58,242 bases of DNA from Priapulus caudatus (taxonomy: Eukaryota; Priapulida; Priapulimorpha; Priapulimorphida; Priapulidae). The position numbers were made by a program, and so were the translations under genes. The stretch's first letter is position 1. Each line of letters begins with the position of its first letter. Below the pieces are notes generated by a model. It was given only the letters and a program-made list of their open reading frames with translations. It did not search any database and had not been told where the DNA came from. Below are positions 1 to 22,832 of the stretch, piece after piece. The stretch lies in contig NW_014578083.1 of the NCBI RefSeq assembly GCF_000485595.1, positions 44,426 through 102,667 of the forward strand. Direction: 5' to 3'.

Positions 1-26
1 CAAACGGGGCGCGCGCGCCCCGTTTG
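1..26. repeat. Perfect 26-bp GC-rich palindrome
   Basis: The first 26 bases equal their own reverse complement (left half CAAACGGGGCGCG). It lies at the very edge of the window, so its wider context cannot be seen. It could be the inner end of a fold-back element or a chance inverted repeat. Confidence 0.8.
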
Positions 27-82
27 GGAAAACTCCCCCCTGTTTCAATTTCATCCTGGGGAGAACCCTGTATGGCCACTAC

Positions 83-793
83 TAGATACAATAATGTAAC
101 CCAACAAGAGTAGGGTTACAACGCGAGCCTATTCTTTTCTTTGGAGGAGCCCCTGAGTGATTCACTCAGGGCGGTTTTATGGTTCGTTTTTCGAGACTAG
201 AACTTCGAATCTGGGTTTATTATAAACACGAACCTTTCTCCGCTATCCTGGGACTTACTATGTATCACAATACTGTGTATTAAACTAATATAACCTGTTA
301 CAAAATTTCGAAGTGACGAGCGGCAATATTTTGAGCGCCATTTCTGTTGACCTGTAACGTACGCATTCCCAATGCATATAGCGCTCGGCTAACTTCGGCT
401 CCAAGATCGAATGCATCATGGGATGCGTGCTGTCAGTCATGACGTCACCAGAGCCAGCATGTCAGGCAACAGAGGAGCCGAAGGTAGCTGAATGCTATGC
501 GCATTGGGAATGCGTACGTCACAGGTCAACTGAAATGCCGCTCAAAATATTGCCGCTAGTCACTTCGAAATTTTGTAACAGGTTATATTAGTTTAATACA
601 CAGTATTGTGATACATAGTAAGTCCCACGATAGCGGAGAAAGGTTCGTGTTTAGAATAAACCCAGGTTGGAAGTTCTAGTCTCGAAAAACGCACCATAAA
701 ACCGCCCTTAGTGAATCACTCAGGGGCTCATCCAAAGAAAAGAATAGGCTCGCGTTGTAACCCTACTCTTGTTGGGTTACATTATTGTATTTA
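83..793. mobile_element. Fold-back DNA transposon with ~320-bp terminal inverted repeats
   Basis: Bases 83-~402 and ~473-793 are nearly perfect reverse complements, ending TARATACAATAATGTAACCC. The same 9-mer GGCCACTAC sits directly outside both ends (74-82 and 794-802), which is a target-site duplication. There is no coding sequence; the ~70-bp centre contains a TGACGTCA-like site. Long inverted repeats with a 9-bp duplication fit a non-autonomous Mutator-like element. Merlin and other superfamilies with 8-9-bp duplications are alternatives. It is inserted in the first visible GPN2 intron. Confidence 0.88.
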
Positions 794-947
794 GGCCACT
801 ACATGTCCAAATATGAAGGGTAATCTAGGCATCACAGTCATGAAGCTTGGAGTACTATGAGTGCTCCAGCTTTATAGAACATTTGATTATTGATTGATGA
901 TAACATTACATCAATATACATATTTCTTGTGAACAATTTTTTTGCAG

Positions 948-11884
<10,937 letters not shown>

Positions 11885-14515
11885 CGGCGATAGTCTGCGG
11901 ATTAGACATTGCAGACGAGGAAGCGATGGAACGCGCGCGGGCTACGGGACGGCGTGTGAGATCGGCTGTAGTGTGTTTCGTTAGCTCTGCTGAAATACAC
12001 GCGTGCCATTGACGCGTTATTTACTTGTTACGGTGTAGCGTGTGCTTGTGGGAGAGCAGAATGCGCGAAGCAACACGTACAAATGTGTGTATGTATGTAT
12101 ATCAAACTCTTGATATTATATTATATCACTCGCTGATATGAGTGTATATACTTTAATGGCTTCGACTAGAGAAGAATGCACCTTAAGCGAAAACCAATGA
12201 ACGAAACTTGATTTTAATCTAAATATCTCATGAATGAATGACAAAAGAAGCGGGAAGATTATTTAAATTATCTATCAGGCACAATGTGATACAAAGAAAT
12301 GTTTCTTTTTTAATGACATTGTATTGTGCGTATCATTTCATGCTCTACTTTTTTTCTTCTTTGTGTAGCGAGGCCCCTGCAGCGAGCTCGGCTTGATTCA
12401 TTCTATTCAGTGTCGCTCCAGACGTGCAGCTGCTCGTTTCGTCTTCTGTCTCATCCTTCTGTCTCCAAGTGTTCTGAAAACGTCCACTTCTTTTCTTGCG
12501 ACTGCCAAGAGTTTCTTAGTTATGTTTGATGTCATCTTTCTTAGGCTATGACCAATCCATCCGCATTTTTTTTTTATCGCAATACCTATGGATGTTCGTT
12601 ATTATTTTGTTCTATCTTGGTAGTTTTATATCAGCGGGTGCTATATTTGTCACGTGCTCGGTGGTGGTCTTTTGTGACTACTATTAGTTCGTGTACTGTA
12701 CTCGGCCACCTATTCCGTTGGTCTTCAAAATTTGCGAGTATTCTCTCAAACATTTCATTGTTTTTGGTTTGCTAGTTTCTTTTTCTTTGAAGTTGGAATA
12801 TTTGCTTGTTTTTCCGTGTCGAAAACAACTGTACGCTTGGCGAATAATGTTCGTATCTGCTGTGTCGTCAGTGTCACTGTGTTTATTTACGCGCGCACGC
12901 GTATATTAGCAGATAAAGAGAGTGTCCTGCGCGGATATTTTCATCAGTCAAGATTACCGGACTAGAGCGCAATTTTTTCAGGATTTCCAGTTAATGAAAA
13001 TTCAACTCATGTGGTTGAAAAGTCGTTAACAGTGCTAGGCGCGTGAAGCTGAGAAAGCAGTAGCCCTCGAGTCGGTGGAACTAGAGGCTGCTTGATGTTT
13101 TGATACGAATCTGCTGATATTCAACGTCGTGAAAATTGCAATCGGTAAGACGCCAGTCGGACGCGGGTGATGTTTGCACTAGGTTAATTGACACGTGTTG
13201 GTGTTAATCGGTGAGGGAGTCCGCGAGTTTTTTCTTCTTCCTGTTGTCTCATCTGTTTCATCTTTCGTCATGCCACCCGGGCGCGTCAGCTCGCAAGCGT
13301 ATAATTTTTTATGTGCACGCCGCGTAAATGTACGCTGTTACGAGAATGTACGAGTTGGGGTTCACATACTTTTTACGTAGCATATTTAGATGTAATTGTT
13401 ATTGTAAATAATATATCGATATAACAACTACACGTGAAGCATTCGTATAATATAGATGCATATTATCTGCGTTTAAAATTATGTTACGTGTTTTTTTTAA
13501 TAATATGAGTGGTTCGTGGGGTGCTATTACGTTCAGATTCATTAAAGCCTGCTCACCAACTCTGCTAAAGCCTGCATTCTGTTTAAAGCTTGCGGTCATT
13601 ACAACCCGACCCCGGAATTGAATAAAGTTTCTCGATTCAATTACTGAGAAAACCCGATGCACGTATACGTACGTCAATATAGCGTCTCGTGAAGCCGCCC
13701 ATGATGATAGATGTAGGCTTCTTTCGGTTCGTGCGGTGCATCCGGCACGCTGCGCTACCATTACTAATCAGAGAGGACGGCGTTTTTTTGCGTGTGATCA
13801 AGCGTGAAGCCTTCGAACGAAAGGAACCATGTATTATTTGTTTTGTTTTAGGGCGGCGTATCCGCCAATCTATAAGAAAGACGAGAAAGTCTTTTACTAC
13901 TTATTTTATGCTTGTTTTTGCTCTGTGTCAGTCACAGCATGTCACAGAATAAGTTGAAATCGCGTTGTACATAAAAAAAACATCTTAAAAAGGTGGAATG
14001 CTATCATCTTTATAAAAAAAAACAAGGCATGCTGAACACGATGCACTATAACTATTTTGAATTTTTATCTATATAATACAGCACTATCATGCGTGTCTTA
14101 CTCGAAGAAGAAAAATTTGTTGTAAACAGTTGCGCGTTGCGCGCTCGACTCAACTCATATCTAAAATGGCGCCACATTAGCAGGAGGTACCGGGAAGTAC
14201 TACATCTACTACTATTGCTACGTACAGATCTATATGACGTCTTAATTGCAGCAGTCGGGTGTAAGTGTGGCGGACGTTTTCATGGCGTGGCACTAGCAGC
14301 GCGAGAAATAATTGCTAGGCCGGGAGGTGCTGTGCCCTGCAATAGGAGGGCGTTTAGTACCCGGAGAGCGGAGCAATGGCTGCAACAAGTGTTCCTAATT
14401 GCCGCCATTCAAGCCACTTCTTCATTGATCAATATCATAGTGACGACGAATTCGCTCGAACCCGGGGACGCGCGGGAACTACGGGCAGAAAGTGTTCGCA
14501 CGCAGCTTGCGGCAG
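11885..14515. other. Region 3' of GPN2, no gene seen
   Basis: It should contain the GPN2 3' untranslated region, whose end I cannot place because no clear AATAAA was noticed. Short apparent reading frames on both strands show no recognisable domain. The 14089-14515 frame runs into the adjoining CA repeat and is not supported as a gene. Confidence 0.5.
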
Positions 14516-14519
14516 CTGC

Positions 14520-14593
14520 CGGCGCGCGCGCGCACGCACACACGCACCACGCACGCGACGGCGCGCACACACACACCACACACACACACCACA

Positions 14594-14624
<31 letters not shown>

Positions 14625-14650
14625 CACAGGCACGCACACATTGGCGCGTA
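14520..14650. repeat. CA-rich microsatellite
   Basis: CGCA, CACAC and CACCACAC variants of a CA repeat. Confidence 0.9.
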
Positions 14651-14739
14651 TACACGCACGGTCGCACACGCAAAAATAGAGAAATATAGACCGAAAAAGG
14701 GCGATGGGGAGAAAGAGGAGGAGAGCGTGTTAGGGAGAG

Positions 14740-15480
14740 TAATGTAGCGATAGAAAGAGATGAGTAACATGAGGGCGAGTGGGGCAACAGAAGATGTAAA
14801 AAGTGACACTGCGATCTGCAATCAAGATTATTGAGCTGAATGCGCTCACTGCATAACAAAGTCGATATACGTCAGTATACGGGCCACTATGCTAGTGTTG
14901 ATATTGATATTTTGTGGCTCATTGGAAACAAATTCAATGATAGCATCAGCCAATAGTTGGTAAATATTACGTGAAAGCTGATTAGCTAGTCATGTTTTGC
15001 ACTACTGTGGCTAATGTGGATAAATTGCCGCGCTATAAATAGCATGCATGTGCTATTGGCTTCGTTTCGCGGGAGCGCCAGGCTGGTCGATAAGCAGCAA
15101 AACGGGTCATCGCCATTAGGGTTATACTAAATAATGTTCAAGCTCCACCTGCGTGAAGGCAACTCGAATACACACCATACAATATGTAATTCCCTACTCG
15201 CAGAATTCCAATGCTAGTATGAACGTGAAACGAACTATAATGGCGTTACGCAATGCTTATGATCTTCAAGTTTAACCGTAGATATGGAGTAGAAACTCTA
15301 TTCTATATCTTTGATGTAACACGCTAATTGGACCAAACCATACCGCATGTAGGAATCTTAACTAACGATGCACTGTTATCAGCTTCGAACACATACTGAA
15401 GGTTAACATATTGCTTGAAGGTGACACGTACATCCTCCTATGACCGCAAACTTGATTGCTCTAGCATATAGTTACGAATA
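14740..15480. other. Non-repetitive interval, nothing recognised
   Basis: AT-rich unique-looking sequence with no long reading frame, hairpin or repeat that I can support. Confidence 0.5.
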
Positions 15481-15484
15481 TGTT

Positions 15485-15545
15485 ATATAATATAATATAA
15501 TATAATATAATATGATACTTGATAATATAATATAATATAATATAA
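15485..15545. repeat. TATAA pentanucleotide microsatellite
   Basis: (ATAAT)n in two blocks separated by ATGATACTTGATA. Confidence 0.88.
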
Positions 15546-15879
15546 GAATATGTAAAGTAATTAAGTGTAATGTAATGTAGTGTGATGTACTGTCGCCAAA
15601 AAAAATGAAGCCTTCCGCTCTGAAACATTTCTGGATATAGTTTTATTGGCCTAATACCTTAACATGGTAAATAACCTTAACTATACCTTAAATAACATGT
15701 ATTTTTTTGAAAGATTTCGTTCGATTCATTTTTATTTTAGAGATTATTTCTATTATGGAACTAAATATAGGATTATGTTTGCGCTAGACTATTCTACTAT
15801 CTTGGCTTCTACTGCGAGACCATCCTGTACTACAAGATTATGATTTCAAAACGCCGTTGCTAATTGGGGCAGTACATAA

Positions 15880-16275
15880 CTAATAGATAACCAGTGATAT
15901 GTTAGATAGATAGCAGGTCAGTAATTAACTAGTAACATAACAGGTAGATAACAGGTATATAATTAGTAATTTGACAGGGAGATAACAAATGGGTTGCTAT
16001 TGGTATGAAAGCTAGATAATAGTTAGGTAGGTATTGAAATAACAGGTAAACGCTATGCAGATAACGAGTGTTTTTATAAGTAGATGGGCAGTAATATGAC
16101 AGGCTGGACACTAGTGACGATGCACGTAATCCGAACAAGTAAACGCCTCTAATCGCCTGTCTTTCGCACGCACACGCACGCATGCACGCACTCACGTATG
16201 CTCACACACGCGCACACACGCCTAAACACGCGCACAGACGTACACACGCGCGCACTTATTCGCACACATGCACGA
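15880..16275. repeat. Degenerate AGATAACAGGTA-like repeats then CA/CG microsatellite
   Basis: Loose recurrences of AGATAACAGGTA and related strings up to about 16080 look like an eroded minisatellite. 16165-16275 is CACGCACG/CACACGCG low complexity. Confidence 0.5.
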
Positions 16276-16899
16276 ACACACGCCTACATTTGGTTGTCTC
16301 CAATCGGTTAGTGACCGTCACGTGAGACAGGGTATGATGTGGAGCGCGGGCAGACGGAAATTTAAACTTTTTGCAGACGAACGATTTTAATGCCTCGTTT
16401 CTATCGTAGGCGTTTTTGCAGCGAAAAGGGATTATAAGAAATTCAAAGGGTTGATATATGTGATAGCGAACTGACTGGCTTCTTGTAGCAAATGTCAGCG
16501 GCAAGTTGCGCAGAGATGCACGAGAAGTACATAAATGCTTTTCCCTGGCGGCAGCGCAGTTAAAAAGGGATAAGAATTCCCACTAATGTGGGATTATGTT
16601 TCTTATTCCTTTGTAAATAAAATGTAATCTAAACTAGATGCAGACTAGAGTTTTTTCAGCAAAACTGAAGTAGACTTTAAACTGTGTTTCCGCTGCGTAT
16701 ATGAAATCACGGACTGGTTACTCGCCCGCTGTGGGAACGAAGTCACTTATCATCTTTTTTCTCTGTTAATTCCAGCTATTCTTCGCTCATAGATAATTTG
16801 TAATCGTTATTGCTCGCCATTAGTCGTCCGTGTCAAGGCGATCGATAGTAAACAATCAGCCAATCAACTATTAGCAAGTGATCATCAGCGAATTACCAT

Positions 16900-17290
16900 A
16901 TTCAAGTACGTCATTTGTTGTCAGTAACGACTCCACACACTAACTTATTGTCGACCAGTATCAGCGTCATTACTTCACGCTCAGTCGCTGCTTCCTATTT
17001 AATGCATCAACATTCAGTCGTTAGTCCACACACAGCAACTATCCATGTCGTCCATTATCATATCGTCAGTCATTTATTATCAGTTATTCACTATTCCACA
17101 CGAGGTCGTCGCCCATTTGTCAGTCATTGTTACACGCACAGTCGTTGTTCTGTAGTCAACCATTATTATATTCACTATAGGCAATGGCCTAATAGATATA
17201 TTGCGTTGATTGCGTTCAGCCAATCTATCTTGCTCGGGGGAAGCAATCACTGTCGAACTGTGTACGGAAATCATTAGGAAACTATGGTTT
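16900..17290. repeat. Eroded minisatellite with CAGTCGTT-like words
   Basis: Recurring CAGTCGTTAGTCCACACACA-like and TCGTCCATTATCATATCGTC-like strings appear at irregular spacing. The period cannot be fixed by eye. No gene is seen here or in the flanking unique sequence. Confidence 0.35.
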
Positions 17291-17519
17291 TTCTCTCTAA
17301 TGCTCATGTAACTGCAAAGCCGGGGAAAACAGGCGGAGATTACTCGTGCTTCGGTACGTGTCCGCAGTGAGAATTTAATAAGGTTCTAGATACTCGTCAA
17401 GCGATATCTCGTAATCTATTAATAATGTTGCATAACGTCGAAAGAATCCGGTGTAAACCAACGATAATGATCCATAATGTTAAGAGCATCCGAAGTAATT
17501 TGCTGGTAAGACTCTATAT

Positions 17520-17545
17520 TATCAGGAGTGGATCCACTCCTGATA
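17520..17545. repeat. 26-bp perfect palindrome
   Basis: It is centred on GGATCC, with half-site TATCAGGAGTGGA. The sequence is its own reverse complement across 17520-17545. It may be a small fold-back insertion or a dyad binding site. Nothing nearby tells which. Confidence 0.8.
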
Positions 17546-18169
17546 TTATGTATGTAGTGGTAACCTACTGACAGTTGCATACTGTTTCCGGTGATTTATC
17601 TAAAAATAGTAATATATTGGTAAGGTTGCCAATACTGTCGCATATATCAGCAGCAGGTTAATCAATGACCAGGCCATCCGCATACTCATGCATTAGAAGT
17701 AACACATTGATTAGCGTCAATACTACTGCATTTCACATCAGTGATTTATTCGTACTATTTCATTCTGCTGAATCTATTAGCAGTAACCTATTGGTCAGTG
17801 TCCACACCCAGTGCGGCACGTCCTAGCAGCGACTTATTGGTAAAGTTGCATGAGTCATGGCAGTGAAATTGTGGTAACGTTGACTGAAATATATCGTCAT
17901 TTTCCGTTCATTTTGACGTTGTAGTTTCAAGAGTGTTTTGAGAGCAATTTGAGAGCAATTTCTTAAATGACTACAGGGCTTGACTTAATTAATGAGAGGC
18001 TTTTTATATTTTTAACATCGCGATACGGTATGTCTCGGAAGCAGTTTATGATTATGGATCTATTAGAGTTAGAAAATGAAAGTGCTCCATAATAATGCCT
18101 CATCATGATTATAATCATCATGATAATAATCATCATAAGCAGCAATTAAATAATTAATAGAATTGAGAA

Positions 18170-18640
18170 TACCCATTTATTTCCGCCACACATCTCCAAG
18201 GATATCCCACAACCTCACGGCTTCTACCCAGATGCATATCCCACCTCCGACTCATCCCACCTCTACTTGTATTACCCCACCCCTGACGTCTGCAATAATG
18301 TCACCACACATATCCTGCCTCCAGATATATCACCCCACACATCCGCCTCACGGTAAATCACCCCCAACCCACACATCTTCAATCATGCCACGCACCCCAC
18401 CCTTCTTCAATCATGCCACCCACCCCATCCTTCTCCAATCATACCACCCCACCCCGCCCTTATCCTTAATCCTCTTATTTAATTACGTCATCCACCCCAC
18501 ACATCTCCAATTATACTACCCGACCCCGCCCTTCTCCAATCATGTCAACCACCCCACACATCTCCAAGCATACCAGCCCACTCGCCCTTATCCAATCATG
18601 TCAACCACCCCACACATCTTCAGGCATATCACCCCCCCCC
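18170..18640. repeat. Degenerate CCACCCCACACATCTCCAAT minisatellite
   Basis: Variants of CACCCCACACATCTCCAATC recur every ~30-45 bp, with ATCATGTCA or ATTATACTA between them. The array runs straight into a C run and a long CA microsatellite. The open frame is a product of the repeat composition. Confidence 0.75.
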
Positions 18641-18641
18641 C

Positions 18642-18722
<81 letters not shown>

Positions 18723-18742
18723 CCCCACACACACACACACAC
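18641..18742. repeat. CA microsatellite
   Basis: About 80 bp of pure CA, bounded by C runs. Confidence 0.95.
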
Positions 18743-19294
18743 TTACGCCATCTGACATGTTACTACACACTGCACATCTCCAATCATATCGTCCCGCCCT
18801 TTCGGCCGCATCCCGGCATGTTATCCCTTCCACACCCGTGCGCAATAATCCCGTGGCCATCGGCATGGAGTCTCTGGGAGGTGTGGGCGCGTCTCTTTCA
18901 CGGATGCACGCCCGCTATGATCATTGCGTCTGTTTGTTGACCGTCTACATTTGCGTTCGATAAAGTGGTGTATCGTGGCGCGCAGGAGTAGCCGACACCG
19001 GAAATGATAGCCGCCAGCTGATAAGAAATACTAGACCTGTCAATAGCAGAGGTATCGGTTGAAATGGCTTCGATAAAAGCCGGCGTGACGGATGCGAGTT
19101 CCCGTTCTACTCCGTTTTCAAACCGAGTTATTTCTGTCCGCCACCAAACTACCAAACTGTCATAATGTTGTAAACGTTCAATGACTTGTGTTTAACCAGC
19201 GTCCGGTTAACTCATTGGGTTTTTAATTAAAACGAACAAGAGTAATATATATGTTACAACAAACAGGAGTCTGTCGCATTTATAACGTATACAC

Positions 19295-19656
19295 ATACGA
19301 ACAACACGCACACACGCATGCACGCACATGCTTGCACGCACGCACGCGCACACTTGCACAAGCACCCACGCCACGGCCAAACACACCACCACTACGACAC
19401 GCCAAAAGACCTACAGAACACATACCCATACACACACCACACACACACACCAACACCAACACCACAACCACACTCACCACATTAAACCATACCACCTCAC
19501 ACCACACCACACACCCTCACACACACACACCACCACACCCACACACACACACACACACTACACGGGACACACCATGCAAAGCATGACTTGCACCCACGCA
19601 CGCGGACACGCACGCTACACACACCGCACACGTAGCAGCGCACAAACACATACCAC

Positions 19657-19714
<58 letters not shown>

Positions 19715-19730
19715 CACACATACACACATG
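19295..19730. repeat. CA/CACG-rich low-complexity tract
   Basis: CACGCA, CACCACAC and CA repeats over about 430 bp, with brief unique interruptions near 19560-19640. Confidence 0.88.
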
Positions 19731-19739
19731 GCTTATAAT

Positions 19740-21220
19740 AAATTTGCGTTATCGATATTTCGGATTTTTCGTTTAACGCGTCAAATATCATCGTGTACAC
19801 TCTGATAAATGAGGGGATTGAGCTGTTTAAGCGATTGAGCGTACTAACCGTAATCTAGCCTTGCAAAGCTTTCCCACCGTAAAATACACGTAGTGCAAGA
19901 TTCAATAGGACACATCAACGATTTGATTCGGTTTAACAGCAATTTATTTTGCTTACGTGGCTCCCTGTTGTCATCGCAATTTATACAGTAATCAGTTATG
20001 ACTTAAACGTTTTAAAAGTAAGTCTTCGTGTGTAGTTTTACACTTCTCGTGTATTAGCATATCATTATTCTTCGGTGCTTAGCTAAACACAACAAACGCG
20101 TTTGTTGACACCGCGAATTCAGCATAACGAAATAAACAAATGAATAGCGTAGCCCTTCATGACATCGATCATAGATAATCGATAATAATATATCTGATTT
20201 GTAATACATTGTGCGCTTTACATATGGTGCCCAAACTCTAAATGTTCGAATACATAACACTGATTTCGCGTCTGCGCATTACTAACCTGTTAGACGCGAG
20301 AAAAAAAAATTAAAAGTAACTACTCTAAAACACCGAGAAATTGGCCCAGGCATCTGTAAAAATATGATCTCATAATACAGAATACAGCCAGGATTTACCG
20401 GAAAATATTTCCTAAGTAACATCATTATCTTCATCACAAGTGTTAAATGAAGGTAATTATGAAACTTGATCCTGCCATCGAAAGGCTACTCGATAAAATA
20501 ACATTGATTAAAGAGAATGGTTTTGATTGATTCCCTTCACACTCATATCAACTCTTCCATAATTGTATTCTTTCAAGGTCACCTAACACCGCTTCGTCAA
20601 TTTTTTAAATAATCTGACAATTGGGTGGCATATGACTAAGTTTAACAGATAATACGTAGTCTGCAGACACACGGCGTGTGTAACACCTAACCCTAATATC
20701 GCATTACTATATAGCTAGTATACTGCCTGGCACGACGAGGGCTCTGTACAAAACTGCGTGAGCCCCCCTGATCCGGATGACGTCATGGCGGCACGATGAG
20801 ACACGTTATTATGGCTTCACCGGCTCTCGCGTGTGGGCCAGGCGGATTACGGCTGGCCATCTGGTCGTAATCGCCAGGGCGGCATTCTAATTGCATCACC
20901 GCAGAGCGCGCGGTGGTCAGTCGGCAATCAGTCGGCTTGTGGAGGTCCGTCAGTCATCTTTGTCGCGGGTAAGAATTAATCAGGATATGGAAACACAAAA
21001 ATCGAGCGGCGGGCATTTGTCACCGGCAGCCGAGCACGGTGAGCTGTGACTCTTCTCTAACTGCCATTAAACGTGCGCGAGTGCTGTAAACACCTTTATA
21101 CGGGTGCATGCGGTGCCCGTGGGGGCAGGTTACTACTAAATTCCATATCGCGATATTTCATCGACTATCGTGATATCCTGATATCCTATATATACGCGAT
21201 GTGGCTGCATGGTCAATATC
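19740..21220. other. Mostly unique sequence, no gene established
   Basis: 20740-21000 is CpG-rich, contains the palindromic CRE-type site TGACGTCA (about 20779), and ends with TCGCGGGTAAGA, which resembles a splice donor after a non-coding first exon. No downstream exon was found, so this is only a weak promoter candidate. CCTAACCCTAAT near 20687 resembles a telomere unit. Confidence 0.3.
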
Positions 21221-21224
21221 ATAT

Positions 21225-21517
21225 TCCTAACCCTAACCCTGACCCTAACATTATCATTAACCATAGACCCAACCATAATGTGTTTTTGTGCTGCTTGAAT
21301 CACGTGTTATCACGTAATATCACATACCGATATGGAACTTAGTGAGAAGAGTGGCATCACGTAATATCAGGAGTGTCCTAATATAGACTATATGCTATAT
21401 AGTCTATATATTATGACATTATATGACTATATTATTATGACATATTATGACTATATTCTATATAGTATATATCATGATACTTCTGGTAATATCACATACC
21501 GATATGGAACTTAGTGA
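21225..21517. repeat. 32-bp direct repeat around an AT-rich palindromic core, with telomere-like string
   Basis: The same 32 bases (GTAATATCACATACCGATAT then GGAACTTAGTGA) occur at 21314-21345 and 21486-21517. Between them is AT-rich sequence made of TATATAGTC and GACTATATA inverted repeats. CCTAACCCTAACCCTGACCC lies just upstream at about 21226-21248. Confidence 0.75.
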
Positions 21518-21609
21518 CAACCGTGGCAGAGCATGTTAAGATAGCTTTGTATTAGTGGTGCCAGGGCCGGACTAAAGGGCCGGACACACCAGGCGATGCC
21601 AGGGCACCC

Positions 21610-21812
21610 GGCAGTTAGATGCGATATTATATGACTACTAGGCACTTAGGATATGACTACTAGGCTATTAAAAAAAAAAAAAACCCTACCCTAACCCTAA
21701 CCTAACCTAAACCCTAACCCTAACCTAACCCTAACCCTAACTTTTTTTTATTTAAAAAAAATTAAATTAAATTAAAGTGCCTAGTAGTCATACAATATCG
21801 CATCTAACTGCC
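21610..21812. mobile_element. Innermost inverted-repeat unit with telomere-like core
   Basis: GGCAGTTAGATGCGATATTA with following TGACTACTAGGCACTTA (21610-21648) pairs with the reverse complement at about 21774-21812. The centre is an A run, a telomere-like tract and a T run. It lies wholly within the nested MITE and may be a third insertion or part of that family. Confidence 0.7.
21683..21741. repeat. Interstitial telomere-like repeat (CCCTAA/CCTAA)n
   Basis: About ten units of CCCTAA with several 5-base CCTAA variants, between an A run and a T run. The motif is the complement of TTAGGG, the usual animal telomere repeat. It sits inside a transposon and not at a chromosome end. Confidence 0.9.
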
Positions 21813-22160
21813 GAGTGCGATGCCAGGGCGATGCCATCGGCCGATGCCATCGCCTGGTGTGTCCGCGACTGCCCGATGCCATCGGGCGATTTTACAATTC
21901 ATCAGCCAATGAACAACAAGCACATGCATAATTTCTGATCACTGAACCAGAGTGAACACAATGCGCTCAGACACAATGCGCGAAATCACATTGTATTTTT
22001 TTTTCAGCACAACGGCGCTGCGTGTAAATCGCCCGATGCCATCGCCTGGTGTGTCCGCAACTGCGCGATGCCATCGGCCGATGGCATCGCCCTGGCATCG
22101 CCTGGTGTGTCCGGCCCTAAAGCGTGTGGGGGGCCCGGGGCACGCAATTGTGTGGGGGCC

Positions 22161-22431
22161 CTATAGTCTGTATTTTTTCCGCACTTTCATGCTTGCAAAT
22201 TCAGAGAGTATTTCATCGTGTTTCAACGAATTTAAAATGTCACTTTCGATAGCGAGAATACTGAGGTTTACCAGTCTCTGTTGGCTCATCGTGGTTCTCA
22301 TGTGATTTTGAATCAACTTAAGTTTTGAAAATGACCTTTCATCGCTACAATTCGAGACCATCAATGAAAGATAGATTTTCAGAGCAATTTCGGTATTAGG
22401 GAAAGTGTCCTTCAGCTGAACAGCAAAATTC
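22161..22431 (-). pseudogene. hAT transposase C-terminal dimerisation domain remnant
   Basis: The minus-strand frame reads [19 protein letters not shown], then [20 protein letters not shown] and [15 protein letters not shown]. This is the hAT dimerisation motif as seen in ZMYM1-like transposases, including the C-S-x-E-R-S-F-S-K-L-K signature. The frame is closed upstream by a TGA and the catalytic DDE region is absent, so it is a dead fragment inside the deleted hAT element. Confidence 0.88.
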
Positions 22432-22832
22432 AGTCAGAGAAACAGCATGGGAAACGCATCACTTCAACGTTCCATGCTAAGAATTTTGTGGATCACAATT
22501 ACGACAGTTTTGTAAATTTTAGGATACTCTAAATGTGGGGGGCCCTAAATGTGGGGGGCCCGGGGCACGTGCCCCTGTTGCCCCGCCCTTAATCCGCTAG
22601 TGAGTGGTGCACGCGAAGGGCACGACGCGCATCAACCTAATGGCAGTGGCACATGGTGGCCTAGAAACGCGTATATATGTATATACGTCGTCTAAACACG
22701 TGTCGGTGATGTTACAGAATTGTTTGGTAAACGAAGTCTATAAAGTCGAAACACTGAATACTTCAGCAATCGATGTGTTTGATTGACGAGGTATGTCTAA
22801 TGCCTACGAATGATACGTTTGCCATATATTCC

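Larger units (their letters stand above)
21577..22117. mobile_element. Nested MITE inserted in the hAT terminal repeat
   Basis: Termini are GGGCCGGACACACCAGGCGA and its complement, flanked by TAAA at 21573-21576 and 22118-22121, a probable 4-bp target duplication. Removing it restores one continuous hAT end. Subterminal palindromic words GATGCCATCGGCCGATGCC repeat inside, and GGTGTGTCCGC is present as internal end-like copies at ~21858 and ~22046. No coding sequence. Confidence 0.85.
21562..22602. mobile_element. hAT-family DNA transposon, internally deleted
   Basis: The element begins CAGGGCCGGACTAAA and ends with the complement of CACTAGCGGATTAAGG. It is flanked by a perfect 8-bp target duplication AGTGGTGC at 21554-21561 and 22603-22610, the length typical of hAT. 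GGGGGGCCCGGGGCAC lies subterminally at both ends. The only coding remnant is the transposase C-terminus on the minus strand. A second element (21577-22117) is inserted 15 bp inside its left end. Confidence 0.9.

Noticed and set aside
19795-19870. Minus-strand NPLIY as the missing TM7 exon
   Set aside because: A TAG lies about eight codons upstream in frame and no hydrophobic helix precedes it.
20740-21000. Promoter with CRE site and non-coding first exon
   Set aside because: TGACGTCA and a donor-like GGGTAAGA are suggestive, but no downstream exon or core promoter element could be tied to them.
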